A stretch of 14,760 nt of DNA from Clostridia bacterium (GCA_017414605.1 JAFQLG010000102.1:1-14760), one strand, 5' to 3'; positions 6,484 through 13,480 are shown, counted from the stretch's first letter. Translations and numbers: made by a program. Notes: generated by a model not told the origin, from the letters alone.

Positions 6484-6637
6484 TTGTCACACAATTAAAT
6501 AAACCATGGGATTAGCCATAATCTCTCTTGGAAATTTGCATTTTTGCCAAATTTTAGAGAGATTGTTGGCTAAAAAGGGTACAGTTATCCCTTTACAGAA
6601 AAAATATCTATGGTTTTATTATTTAATTGTGTGACAA
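6484..6637 (-). ncRNA. Unrecognised structured RNA: three-way junction closed by a long stem
   Basis: The ends form a perfect 19-bp inverted repeat (6484-6502 with 6619-6637), extended by 5 bp (6503-6507 with 6610-6614). Inside are a hairpin with AAAGGG/CCCTTT arms (6574-6579, 6589-6594) and a longer stepped hairpin: 6512-6518 with 6567-6573, then 6520-6528 with 6556-6564, then a 7-bp AT-rich stem around 6532-6552. The predicted start site of the promoter at 6642-6670 falls at the very start of the outer arm, and a terminator follows at 6462-6426, so a transcript of about 205 nt is expected. The sequence matches no riboswitch, T-box, 6S or ribosomal leader that I know. An alternative is a small palindromic mobile element (MITE), but no target duplication is visible. 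Confidence 0.5.
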
Positions 6638-6641
6638 TGTT

Positions 6642-6670
6642 ATTATAGCACAAGATCCGCACAATATCAA
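6642..6670 (-). promoter_or_regulatory. Sigma-A promoter of the structured leader and orphan gene
   Basis: On the minus strand TTGATA (6670-6665), 17-base spacer and TATAAT (6647-6642) with an extended TGC upstream. The start site would be near 6635. Confidence 0.8.
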
Positions 6671-6721
6671 GCGGTTTGTAGAAAAAATGAAACAAAAATG
6701 CGCAGCTGCAGCAAAAATTGA

Positions 6722-6760
6722 AAAAACACGGCATAACTCAAAGGGCTGTGCCGTGTTTTT
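6722..6760. terminator. Terminator of the glycerol-1-phosphate dehydrogenase gene
   Basis: A 12-bp stem (6722-6733 with 6749-6760) carries A-rich and T-rich ends, so it works as a T-tract terminator in either direction. It follows the dehydrogenase stop codon by 40 bases on the minus strand. Confidence 0.85.
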
Positions 6761-6800
6761 CAAAAGTCATCCTTCGGGGTGCGCCCAAAATCAGCGACTA

Positions 6801-8084
6801 TTACTGTATTTGACTGTATAGCCACAGCACAGAGTATCTGTCCTTTAGCTCCTTGGCGTAGAGCAGGGCATCGCGGCGCTTTTGCTCGGAATAGGTAGCC
6901 TCATATTCGGATAGGTCGAGGCCAACGCTGTCAAGCATTGCCTTTATCTGCTCCGACCCGGGACATTCGGACAGCACCCGACATATCTCGCTCCATTTGT
7001 GCTGATAGACGGGCGTTTTGTCCTCGTATATCCAGCCAAGCTTTTTTTGCAGGGCGATTATTCCTTGTGCGGTGGAGCAATCGTTCGGAGTGCCGTAAAC
7101 GCGAGCCAGCTCGCTTTCCCACGCGGATTCGTCAAAGCTTTGTCTTTCGGGCATCGCGATCTTGACAAGCTGCTCGCGTATTTTTGCAGTTTCGTACGTT
7201 GAATAAGCAACGTCAATTCCGTGGCAGAAATAGGGCTCGCCGCGCAAAAGTCCAACCACCTCAAAATAGTGAGATAGGTGATGCTCGCTGCCCGATGCGG
7301 GGCGCGAATTTCCCATATATGCCATAGCTATTCCCACCAAAACGAGCGCGCGCATAAGCTCGGCAATGCTGTCCTCGCGGCGCGAGAGTATGTCCTGTCC
7401 CTTTGGCGCTATGGAGCTTACCGTGTCGTATGTGAGGTCATATATGTATTGGCAAACGGGCTCACCGTTAACTACGTTGCTGAGGAGCCAGTCGTTAAGA
7501 CAGCTGTATTTTCCAATAATGTCGCCGTAGCCTGCCTTGAGCATTTCAAGCGGCGCTTCCTTCAATACCGCCGTGTCGGCAATGATAGCCGCGGGTGGAT
7601 TTGCGTTTGTGGTAACCTTCATTCCGCCGAATATCATAGCGCAGCCCTTTGATGCATAGCCGTCCATAGAGGGTGCGGTGGCAACGATATAGTAGGGAAG
7701 TCCATGCTCAAAGCTTACGTATTTGCAAAGGTCGTTGATAACGCCCGAGCCCACGCCGACTAAAAGATCGGTGGAGGTTGAAACTATGGAATTGATACGC
7801 GCTACCGCATCCTCATCGGGAACAACAAAGCAGTCGCACTCAAAGGTGAGAGAGGACGTTACCTTGTCGCCGAGAAGCTCGAGAACGCGCTCGCCGCAAA
7901 CGCGGTGGGTGTTTGTATCGCAAACTATCGCAATGCTCTTGTAATTTTTGCAAAGCTCGGGAAGTGTGTTGACTGCGCCGTTTTCGATAATTACACTCTG
8001 CATATTGCAGGTATGCACCTTGCCGCATTCGCAATCTGCCTTTTGACCTAGCAGGCTATTTATATCAAATCTTAATTCGTTCAT
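6801..8084 (-). CDS. araM: sn-Glycerol-1-phosphate dehydrogenase, AraM/EgsA type
   Basis: The 427-residue product belongs to the iron-type alcohol dehydrogenase superfamily, AraM branch. It would reduce dihydroxyacetone phosphate to sn-glycerol 1-phosphate with NAD(P)H, in the cytoplasm. Visible are the nucleotide-binding loop VGVGSGVINDLCKY (109-122), the TAPSMDGYAS segment (136-145), and the metal ligands expected for the family: D188 (GYGDIIGKY), H268 (SEHHLSHYFE) and H288 (CHGIDVAY). Length is slightly above the archaeal enzymes (about 350) and near B. subtilis AraM (about 394). The start at 8084 has AAGGAG nine bases upstream and its own promoter. AraM in B. subtilis is encoded within the L-arabinose operon, which is interesting because a pentose-type sugar operon lies directly upstream here, although separated by a hairpin and this promoter. 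Confidence 0.87.
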   Translation of the reverse strand: MNELRFDINSLLGQKADCECGKVHTCNMQSVIIENGAVNTLPELCKNYKSIAIVCDTNTHRVCGERVLELLGDKVTSSLTFECDCFVVPDEDAVARINSIVSTSTDLLVGVGSGVINDLCKYVSFEHGLPYYIVATAPSMDGYASKGCAMIFGGMKVTTNANPPAAIIADTAVLKEAPLEMLKAGYGDIIGKYSCLNDWLLSNVVNGEPVCQYIYDLTYDTVSSIAPKGQDILSRREDSIAELMRALVLVGIAMAYMGNSRPASGSEHHLSHYFEVVGLLRGEPYFCHGIDVAYSTYETAKIREQLVKIAMPERQSFDESAWESELARVYGTPNDCSTAQGIIALQKKLGWIYEDKTPVYQHKWSEICRVLSECPGSEQIKAMLDSVGLDLSEYEATYSEQKRRDALLYAKELKDRYSVLWLYSQIQ

Positions 8085-8133
8085 TGTTTGATCTCCTTAG
8101 GTGATTTTGCTGATCAAAGCCTCAACTGTATTG

Positions 8134-8162
8134 ATTATACCACTTTTTGGATTGAGTTTCAA
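8134..8162 (-). promoter_or_regulatory. Sigma-A promoter of the AraM-type gene
   Basis: On the minus strand TTGAAA (8162-8157), 17-base spacer and TATAAT (8139-8134). The leader of about 45 bases holds AAGGAG before the ATG at 8084. Confidence 0.82.
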
Positions 8163-8205
8163 GTAAAAAGCAAAATGTTACATCATTTTATGAAATGATA
8201 ACAAC

Positions 8206-8229
8206 GAGAGGCGCATCCAAGCGCCCCTC
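8206..8229 (-). terminator. Weak hairpin after the GH172 gene
   Basis: A 9-bp GC-rich stem (8229-8221 with 8214-8206, one G-U pair) with a 6-nt loop lies ten bases past the stop. The following minus-strand bases are only moderately T-rich (GTTGTTATC), so termination may be partial and some transcripts may run on into the AraM-type gene. Confidence 0.55.
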
Positions 8230-8238
8230 TTGTGTATT

Positions 8239-9300
8239 TTAAGCCATTTCCAGCTCATTGGGAGATGGGAAGGTGGGATATTCATCCTCAAGATTGTCGG
8301 AATACCAATAGGCAACCGAGGATATGTCGTCCATAAGGGGAAGATATCTGCCCTCGCTCCTCCAGCCAAGCGCCTGAATGGTTACGCGGAGGTCTTCTTT
8401 GAAATAGATGGGGTCGGTAACGTGCCAGCGGTACATATCAAAATATCTTTGCGCTCGGTAGAGCCCGTCGGTGTAGCCCACCTTTGAAAGACCACTGTAG
8501 GGAGTTGAGAACTCGGCGTATTTTCCGTTAACGTCAAAGTTATATGCGCCGCAGAAGTAATCCTCGGTTCCCGTTCCGCAGATGCTGGGATAGTCGGCGT
8601 CACCGTCAATAAAAAATTTTATCTCGCCTTCTCCCCACCAGCCGTTTGACTTTACGCCCCAGTGCATGTAGGTTCCAACATAGTGTCCATTGCCCTTTAT
8701 GTTTTCAAGGATAACGTAATCCTGCATATAGGGCAGGGGATTTGTCCTGCGGAACTGTGCATGGAAGTAAAGGCTATCTTTGGGTATCTCCTTTTCCTCG
8801 CAATCTATCTGGTAGTAAATTCTGGTTTCTGCCGCGCCCGTGTTTTCAATTTCAACGCGGAAACCCTTGAAATAAGGCATCTCAAAATAGCAGTTCATAC
8901 CCTTTCTTGCGTTGTAGCACATGGCGAGGCTGCTTATCTGCCGATATTCGTTGTAGTCCGCGTTGCAGAAAAAGTCGGAGAGGGGAGCCTCAACTGCGGG
9001 GCGCTTCTGACCGTCAAAATAGATGCGGAGAATGAGAAGTCTGCCGTATTTTGCATTGTCTGTTATCCAGAAATGCTTGATCGCGCCCATACCCTGAACG
9101 TCGGCGAGAATTGCCGTTTGTCCTGCGGGCAGAACGATGTAAGGATTTACCTTCCAGCCCGTACCGAGCTCACGCGCCGCATAAGCCGCGGTGCCTTGTT
9201 CAAGCGGTATTTTTCCGCCCTCGCCTTTTGCTCCTGTGGGATGCTCGGGGCATATAGAAAACGTGCGTATATCTTTTTTGGTCGTGAGATTATTTAACAT
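8239..9300 (-). CDS. DUF2961 / GH172 family glycoside hydrolase
   Basis: The 353-residue protein has the features of DUF2961, now GH172: an N-terminal jelly-roll region, WWGEGEIKFFIDGD at 221-234 and CGTGTEDYF at 241-249. The family's two catalytic glutamates are expected in these motifs (E224 or E226, and E246). Characterised GH172 members cleave alpha-D-fructofuranosides, including difructose dianhydride I, and D-arabinofuranosides. There is no signal peptide (it starts MLNNLTTKKDIRTF), so it should act in the cytoplasm on small imported sugars. It is the last gene of a three-gene operon, 19 bases after the PfkB kinase stop, with AAGGGAG before the ATG. The kinase and isomerase upstream suggest the released sugar is phosphorylated and isomerised; D-arabinose is my preferred substrate and fructose the main alternative. 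Confidence 0.85.
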   Translation of the reverse strand: MLNNLTTKKDIRTFSICPEHPTGAKGEGGKIPLEQGTAAYAARELGTGWKVNPYIVLPAGQTAILADVQGMGAIKHFWITDNAKYGRLLILRIYFDGQKRPAVEAPLSDFFCNADYNEYRQISSLAMCYNARKGMNCYFEMPYFKGFRVEIENTGAAETRIYYQIDCEEKEIPKDSLYFHAQFRRTNPLPYMQDYVILENIKGNGHYVGTYMHWGVKSNGWWGEGEIKFFIDGDADYPSICGTGTEDYFCGAYNFDVNGKYAEFSTPYSGLSKVGYTDGLYRAQRYFDMYRWHVTDPIYFKEDLRVTIQALGWRSEGRYLPLMDDISSVAYWYSDNLEDEYPTFPSPNELEMA

Positions 9301-9319
9301 GATTAAAGCTCCCTTATTA

Positions 9320-10252
9320 TCAAATTTCTATCTTTTGCGCGTTGAATGTCATAAAGCTTCCCACCTCGTCGCGTGTGTGGAGTGACGAGATCGCGCCCTT
9401 GCGCGTTACGGTCAATGCGCCCATAGCGTTTGCAAATTTAACTGCCGACAAAAGATCTGCGCCCTCGGTGAGAGCAACGGCAAGCGCGCCGTTAAAGCTA
9501 TCGCCCGCGGCAACCGTATCTATGGCGGCAACGCTGTATCCGCAAACGATTTCGCAAATTTTATCGGTTGCAATGAGAGCGCCGCGACCGCCAAGCGTGG
9601 CGATTACCGTCTTTGCGCCGAGAGAGAGCAGCTTTTTTGCGGCGAGCTTGACCTCTTGGTCGGTTTCGGTGGGCATATCGGTAAGTATTGAAAGCTCGGT
9701 TTCGTTTGGCGTTACGTAGTCAAGCATAGCAAGTATCTCCGCATCAAGCTTGACCGCAGGCGCGGGATTGAGCAGAATTTTTGTGCCGTAAGAATGGGCA
9801 CGGCGGATAATTTCCAAGGTTACGTCAAGCCGCATTTCAAGCTGAAGAACCAAAAGGTCCGCCTCTTTTATGCGCGCGTCTATCTTTTCGAGATGCTCAA
9901 AGCCAAAGCAGTGGTTTGCCGAGGGAATAACGCAAATGCGGTTTCGTCCCTGCGCGTCAATTTGAATTTGCGCCGTGGCGGTGGGCTTGTCGCACGAAAA
10001 AACGCCGTCACACCTGATGCCCTCGTCCTTCATTATTCTTTTGAAGGTGTCGCCGCTTGCATCTTGTCCAAGCATTCCTATCATCTCTGTCTTGCCGCCC
10101 AGGCGAGCAATTGAGATGCATTGGTTTATGCCCTTTCCGCCGGGGGAAAGCTCAACGGCGGTGCCAATGACAGTTTCGCCGATCTCGGGCATTTTTTCCA
10201 TTCTCGCAACGTTATCCATTACGAAAGAGCCGATAACTAAAATTTCAGGCAT
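9320..10252 (-). CDS. PfkB/ribokinase-family sugar kinase
   Basis: The 310-residue product matches ribokinase in length and motifs: N-terminal GSFVMDNV, the sugar-binding SPGGKGINQ at 36-44 (GGKG 38-41), and the C-terminal DTVAAGDSFNGAL at 245-257, in which D251 should be the catalytic base. Such enzymes phosphorylate the terminal hydroxyl of ribose, fructose, deoxyribose or similar furanoses with ATP in the cytoplasm. The frame is open to 10285, but the ATG at 10252 is chosen because family homology (MPEILVIGS) starts there. It also overlaps the SIS gene stop by 8 bases, an arrangement that favours translational coupling. Placed between an arabinose-5-phosphate-isomerase-like gene and a furanosidase gene, it most likely makes the 5-phosphate of the released pentose, or fructose phosphate if the glycosidase acts on fructans. 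Confidence 0.88.
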   Translation of the reverse strand: MPEILVIGSFVMDNVARMEKMPEIGETVIGTAVELSPGGKGINQCISIARLGGKTEMIGMLGQDASGDTFKRIMKDEGIRCDGVFSCDKPTATAQIQIDAQGRNRICVIPSANHCFGFEHLEKIDARIKEADLLVLQLEMRLDVTLEIIRRAHSYGTKILLNPAPAVKLDAEILAMLDYVTPNETELSILTDMPTETDQEVKLAAKKLLSLGAKTVIATLGGRGALIATDKICEIVCGYSVAAIDTVAAGDSFNGALAVALTEGADLLSAVKFANAMGALTVTRKGAISSLHTRDEVGSFMTFNAQKIEI

Positions 10253-10835
10253 TTGTTTCCTTCTCCTTTTTGAGCATTTCGCCAAGTGCGCCGTTTGGGT
10301 GGAATCTATGGAAGTCCTCTCGCTTGAATTTTTTTCTTGAGGACAGTTCGCATGCTATGGCATCGCCGAGGACCAGCATAAGAGTACTGGAAACGGTGGG
10401 AGCGAGCTTAAGCTCGTCCGCCTCCTCAATCTTGGGGTAAAGCAAAAGATGGTCGCAAGCCTTTGCCAGTTTGCTATCCTTTCCGGCGGTTGCGGCAACT
10501 GTGGTGACTCCGTTGCGGCGCAGGGGCTCAACGTTGTCAACCACCTCTTTGGTGTTTCCGCTGTTGGATATCAGAATGGCTATGTCGCACCTGTCTATCA
10601 TTCCAAGGTCGCCGTGCATCGCCTCGGTGCTATGCACGAAAGAGGAGGGAATGCCGAGAGATGCAAAGGTTGCCGCAAGCTTTTTTCCTATGTGTGCGCT
10701 TTTGCCAACGCCCATGAAAACAAGCCTGCCTCTGCAATTTTCAAAGAGGCTTATAACGTTGTCATATTGCCCTTCGGTCTGCTCTATCATTCGGCTGATA
10801 GCATCGCGTTCTCTGATCATTACTGTTTTTAACAT
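10245..10835 (-). CDS. SIS-domain sugar-phosphate isomerase, KdsD/GutQ-like without CBS domains
   Basis: The 196-residue protein is a single SIS domain. It contains GVGKSAHIGKK (42-52), the segment EAMHGDLGM (71-79), the phosphate-binding ISNSGNTKE (89-97) and a C-terminal FHPNGALG. Against E. coli KdsD active-site residues as I remember them (K59, H88, E111, H193), this protein has K45, H74, E97 and H179, all at the same offset of 14, which argues for D-arabinose 5-phosphate isomerase chemistry (interconversion with ribulose 5-phosphate). The CBS pair found at the C-terminus of KdsD is absent, as in short isomerases known elsewhere. A Gram-positive cell has no evident need for Kdo, so a catabolic role is more likely. 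It is the first gene of the sugar operon; AGGAG precedes the ATG at 10835. Hexulose-phosphate isomerase activity is a weaker alternative. Confidence 0.85.
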   Translation of the reverse strand: MLKTVMIRERDAISRMIEQTEGQYDNVISLFENCRGRLVFMGVGKSAHIGKKLAATFASLGIPSSFVHSTEAMHGDLGMIDRCDIAILISNSGNTKEVVDNVEPLRRNGVTTVAATAGKDSKLAKACDHLLLYPKIEEADELKLAPTVSSTLMLVLGDAIACELSSRKKFKREDFHRFHPNGALGEMLKKEKETNA

Positions 10836-10890
10836 TTTGTGAAGCTCCTTTTTTGAAAAAATAGTGAAAAACCGAATAATTGCTGAAATT

Positions 10891-10917
10891 TTGTTATTTC
10901 TATTGTTATTTTAACAA
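10891..10917. promoter_or_regulatory. Candidate operator: direct repeat and palindrome in the divergent control region
   Basis: TTGTTATTT occurs twice at a 12-base period (10891-10899, 10903-10911). The second copy is half of a perfect palindrome TTGTTA-TTT-TAACAA (10903-10917) that covers the -35 box of the AraC gene. The location between an AraC regulator and the divergent sugar operon fits an autoregulatory and operon-control site. I see no strong promoter for the sugar operon itself, which would suit activator dependence. Confidence 0.5.
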
Positions 10918-10931
10918 AACGGTGCTATAAT
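10903..10931 (+). promoter_or_regulatory. Promoter of the AraC regulator gene
   Basis: TTGTTA (10903-10908), 17-base spacer and extended TGC-TATAAT (10926-10931). The start site would be near 10938. Confidence 0.75.
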
Positions 10932-10938
10932 GGGAATG

Positions 10939-10967
10939 ATAAATGTTGGCATATATTTAACATTTAT
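10939..10967. repeat. 9-bp inverted repeat in the AraC gene leader
   Basis: ATAAATGTT (10939-10947) and AACATTTAT (10959-10967) form a perfect inverted repeat with an 11-base spacer. It starts at the predicted transcription start, just before AAGGAG (10972-10977), so it could be a leader hairpin or an operator acting on this gene. Confidence 0.5.
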
Positions 10968-10982
10968 TGACAAGGAGAAAAC

Positions 10983-11828
10983 ATGAAGCTATCTTTGATC
11001 AATCCCTATATTCGCTTGGCGAGGGAATCCAGAATAAGATCGGGGCACAATATCGCGCGCCGCGTTATTTACGATTACGAGATAATTTACCTTGAGGAAG
11101 GGCAGTTCACGCTCATATATAACGACTTGCCCTACGAGTGCTATGCGGGGGATCTAATCTTCATTCGCCCCGGTGTGCCGCACAGCTTTGTCATAGACCG
11201 AGGCGAGATATCACAGCCGCACATTCATTTTGACGTCACCTATCGCCCGCAGAGCGAAAGGATACCCATATCCTTCAAGGACTTCTGCCGCATGAGCGAA
11301 GAGGAGCGCTCACTTATACACGAGGACTATTTTGTTTTTGGTGAAACACAGCCCAAGCTGTATATCCGCGAAAAAGAGCAGTTTCTCGGCGCTTTTTATC
11401 GCATAATCTCGGCAAAGGACGACCAGATAACTAGCAAGGCAGCTTTGACATGGCTTATATCCATGATAATTAAAGACAATTATCCAAAAGCGCTTGAGGA
11501 GCAGCATCATCCCTCAACAATGCGGCAGATAAAGGACTACATCGACGCGGGCAACGGCCTCTCCATGACGCTGGACGATTTTGCGGGCACTTTTTTTTAC
11601 AATAAATACCACCTTGAGCGCAAATTCAAGGCAAAATTTGGAGTAAGCCTTATTGAATATCGCAACGAAAAACGGCTGGAGAGCGCACGTTCTCTATTGG
11701 AGAGCAACTCGGTGTCAAGCGTGGCGCAAGCTTTGGGATATAGCTCAATATATTCCTTCAGCAGAGCGTATAAGCAGAAATTCGGTTATTCACCGAGCGC
11801 GCAAAAGAGCAGAAACATAGACGAATAA
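10983..11828 (+). CDS. AraC-family transcriptional regulator
   Basis: The 281-residue protein has an N-terminal cupin-like sensing domain (about 1-150, with YECYAGDLIFIRPGVPHSF around residues 50-68) and a C-terminal double helix-turn-helix (about 180-275). The latter includes the first recognition region LDDFAGTFFYNKYHLERKFK and the signature VAQALGYSSIYSFSRAYKQK of the second. Such proteins bind a sugar or related ligand and usually activate an adjacent operon. Here the target is most simply the divergent isomerase-kinase-glycosidase operon, 147 bases away. AAGGAG lies 5 bases before the ATG. Direct and inverted repeats in the shared intergenic region are candidate binding sites. The ligand is not identifiable from sequence. 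Confidence 0.92.
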   Translation: MKLSLINPYIRLARESRIRSGHNIARRVIYDYEIIYLEEGQFTLIYNDLPYECYAGDLIFIRPGVPHSFVIDRGEISQPHIHFDVTYRPQSERIPISFKDFCRMSEEERSLIHEDYFVFGETQPKLYIREKEQFLGAFYRIISAKDDQITSKAALTWLISMIIKDNYPKALEEQHHPSTMRQIKDYIDAGNGLSMTLDDFAGTFFYNKYHLERKFKAKFGVSLIEYRNEKRLESARSLLESNSVSSVAQALGYSSIYSFSRAYKQKFGYSPSAQKSRNIDE

Positions 11829-11830
11829 AC

Positions 11831-11866
11831 AAAAAGAGAAGCTCCGCAAATAGCGGAGCTTCTCTT
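11831..11866. terminator. Bidirectional terminator between AraC and DUF4097 genes
   Basis: A 14-bp stem (11834-11847 with 11853-11866) has a 5-nt loop. The minus strand continues with TTTGTTT, making it a strong terminator for the DUF4097 operon; the plus-strand tail is weaker. Confidence 0.82.
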
Positions 11867-11870
11867 GATC

Positions 11871-11932
11871 TCTAAAGGCTTTTAGTTGGATTTAATAATT
11901 ATCTAAAGGCTTTTAGTTGGATTTAATAATTA
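11871..11932. repeat. Perfect 31-bp tandem duplication at the 3' end of the DUF4097 gene
   Basis: Bases 11871-11901 are repeated exactly at 11902-11932. The inner copy contains the last codons and stop of the DUF4097 gene (stop at 11915-11913); the outer copy lies beyond the stop and is untranslated. Because the unit is not a multiple of three and lies past the stop, the protein is unaffected. Confidence 0.95.
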
Positions 11933-12881
11933 TTTCTATATCGCCCGTGTCTGTCCTGACCTCACATCTGCCGCCCTCAGCTGATTCGGGAACGGATATG
12001 CGTCCTGTGTCGCTATGGGCAACCACGATCTTGGGAGAGAGCCATTTACACCAAACGTCGCCGGTGTCGGTCTGTATATATATCTCCTGCGCATCGGAAG
12101 TGCCTATTGCAACGTCGCCTGTGTCGCGCTCAACGTAGATCTTTTGCGCAGCAACGGTGTTTACCACGGTCAAGTCGCCCGTGTCACCCTTTGAGGTAAA
12201 GTTCTGACATTTAACGTTTGTGACCTTGGCTTTTCCCGTATCCACGGTAACCGATACGTCGCCGCTGACCTTGGAGTTTTTAATAGCGACCTCGCCCGTT
12301 GAAACGGTAACGTCTATGCTCAAAGCCGAGATGTTATCTATCTTGACCAAGCCCGTGTCGGTTTTGACCTTGACATTGCCCTCTGCCGAGGATAGCACCT
12401 TTACAACACCCGTGTCGGTTGATATATCGATATCTCCGAATTTGAGATCCTTGGGTATCTCAACGGCACCCGTATCGGTTTTAACGGACAGGTCGCCGTA
12501 TTGACCCTTCGGAAGATATACGGTAATCGTGGGCGAATCCCAATTTATGCCTATATATTCATACCAGCGTCGCTCGTCGCGGCATTCTATGGAGAGCGTG
12601 CCGTCATTTACCAAAACCTGATGCTTTACGTTGGACTGCTCAAAGCAAACGATGCGAGGATTCTCTTGCTCCGAGATGACAAAGCTTATATCTGCGGTAT
12701 CGGTAATAATGGATATGCCCTCAAAGCTTTCATCTATCACGTATTCATTGGTTTCATACCTGTTGGTTGCAAGCTTTGAAAAATCAAAATCTATCAAAAT
12801 GAGCGCTCCTTCTATTATAATTATACCGATCAGAACAAGTGCTATGGCTACGACAAGCCATATTTTAGTTGATCTTTTCAT
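11913..12881 (-). CDS. DUF4097-family beta-repeat protein with N-terminal membrane anchor
   Basis: The 322-residue protein starts with a basic stretch and one hydrophobic segment (about residues 7-31), then a long region of short beta-strand repeats. Each rung carries a DTG or STG turn: D136, D156, D175, S194, D214, D233, D253, D272, D291 and D311, so ten rungs at a period of 19-20 residues, as in a right-handed beta-helix. The family (DUF4097, includes LiaG/YvlB-like proteins) is found with PadR and DUF1700 genes and envelope-stress systems; its biochemical role is unknown. The anchor predicts a membrane-bound protein with the repeats outside the cell. Its ATG overlaps the DUF1700 stop as TAATG and has AAGGAGG upstream, so translation is probably coupled. 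The 3' end is duplicated (31-bp repeat). Confidence 0.88.
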   Translation of the reverse strand: MKRSTKIWLVVAIALVLIGIIIIEGALILIDFDFSKLATNRYETNEYVIDESFEGISIITDTADISFVISEQENPRIVCFEQSNVKHQVLVNDGTLSIECRDERRWYEYIGINWDSPTITVYLPKGQYGDLSVKTDTGAVEIPKDLKFGDIDISTDTGVVKVLSSAEGNVKVKTDTGLVKIDNISALSIDVTVSTGEVAIKNSKVSGDVSVTVDTGKAKVTNVKCQNFTSKGDTGDLTVVNTVAAQKIYVERDTGDVAIGTSDAQEIYIQTDTGDVWCKWLSPKIVVAHSDTGRISVPESAEGGRCEVRTDTGDIEIIIKSN

Positions 12882-13480
12882 TATGCTACCTCCTTTTTGA
12901 TAAAGAGCTTCTTAATGCCCAAGGCGATTTTGTGGGTTAACTGTACCACGCCGAGCGTTGCCTGCTTGCAGGCAAAGAAGCATAGGATAGAGAGCCCTGC
13001 AAGCACAAAGGCAGCGCCTATCATTGCAAGTCCCGACACCTCGTGTGTCAACACGATAAAAAGAATTCCCGATACCACACCGGCTACAGTACAGCCGATA
13101 AACGTCGCGAAAATTGACCAGAACGCAACGATGAGCGACCATATCACCGCATAAATTGAAATAATAACGGCAAACGCCGCGATGAGTAGCGGCAACCAGA
13201 CAGGGAAAGATACTATTATCAGCGCAATTTCCCAGCCTGCAAGCTTTTTTTGCGGCTTAATCGTTTCCTTGGCTATCTTGGAGAGCGGAATTTCGGAGAG
13301 TATCTGCTCGGCAATGCTGTCAACCGAGCCTATCTCGGATACCGCATCCTCCTCGGAAAGTCCGTCCTCGATTCGGTCGTCTATCATTTCGGAATAAAAT
13401 CCGAGGCGCTCCTCAACCTCGCGCTGCGGCAATCCCGAGAGCCTTTGGCGCAATGCTTCAATAAATTCAAGCTTATTCAT
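12881..13480 (-). CDS. DUF1700 / HAAS-domain membrane protein
   Basis: The 199-residue protein begins with an acidic helical HAAS-type domain (residues 1-60), containing the family-typical LPQREVEERLGFYSEMIDDR and a DAVSEIGSVDSIAEQIL segment. Three to four membrane helices and a basic tail (KKLFIKKEVA) follow. DUF1700 proteins usually sit between a PadR regulator and a DUF4097 protein, as here, and are thought to be part of a membrane signalling or stress-response module; no molecular function is proven. The start at 13480 lies inside the end of the PadR gene (overlap ATGAATAA) with AAGGAG in the PadR coding sequence. The stop overlaps the next start by one base, so the three genes form one tightly coupled operon. 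Confidence 0.88.
   Translation of the reverse strand: MNKLEFIEALRQRLSGLPQREVEERLGFYSEMIDDRIEDGLSEEDAVSEIGSVDSIAEQILSEIPLSKIAKETIKPQKKLAGWEIALIIVSFPVWLPLLIAAFAVIISIYAVIWSLIVAFWSIFATFIGCTVAGVVSGILFIVLTHEVSGLAMIGAAFVLAGLSILCFFACKQATLGVVQLTHKIALGIKKLFIKKEVA

Noticed and set aside
6574..6594. GGGATAAC string resembling a 23S rRNA motif
   Set aside because: Only a few bases match, and the surroundings are unrelated to rRNA.
6484..6637. 6S RNA, T-box or ribosomal protein leader
   Set aside because: No T-box sequence, no long double-sided central bubble as in 6S, and no ribosomal protein gene downstream.
9342..9719. Long open frames on the strand opposite the ribokinase and other minus-strand genes
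   Set aside because: They are antisense shadows of well-supported genes, without ribosome sites or recognisable products.
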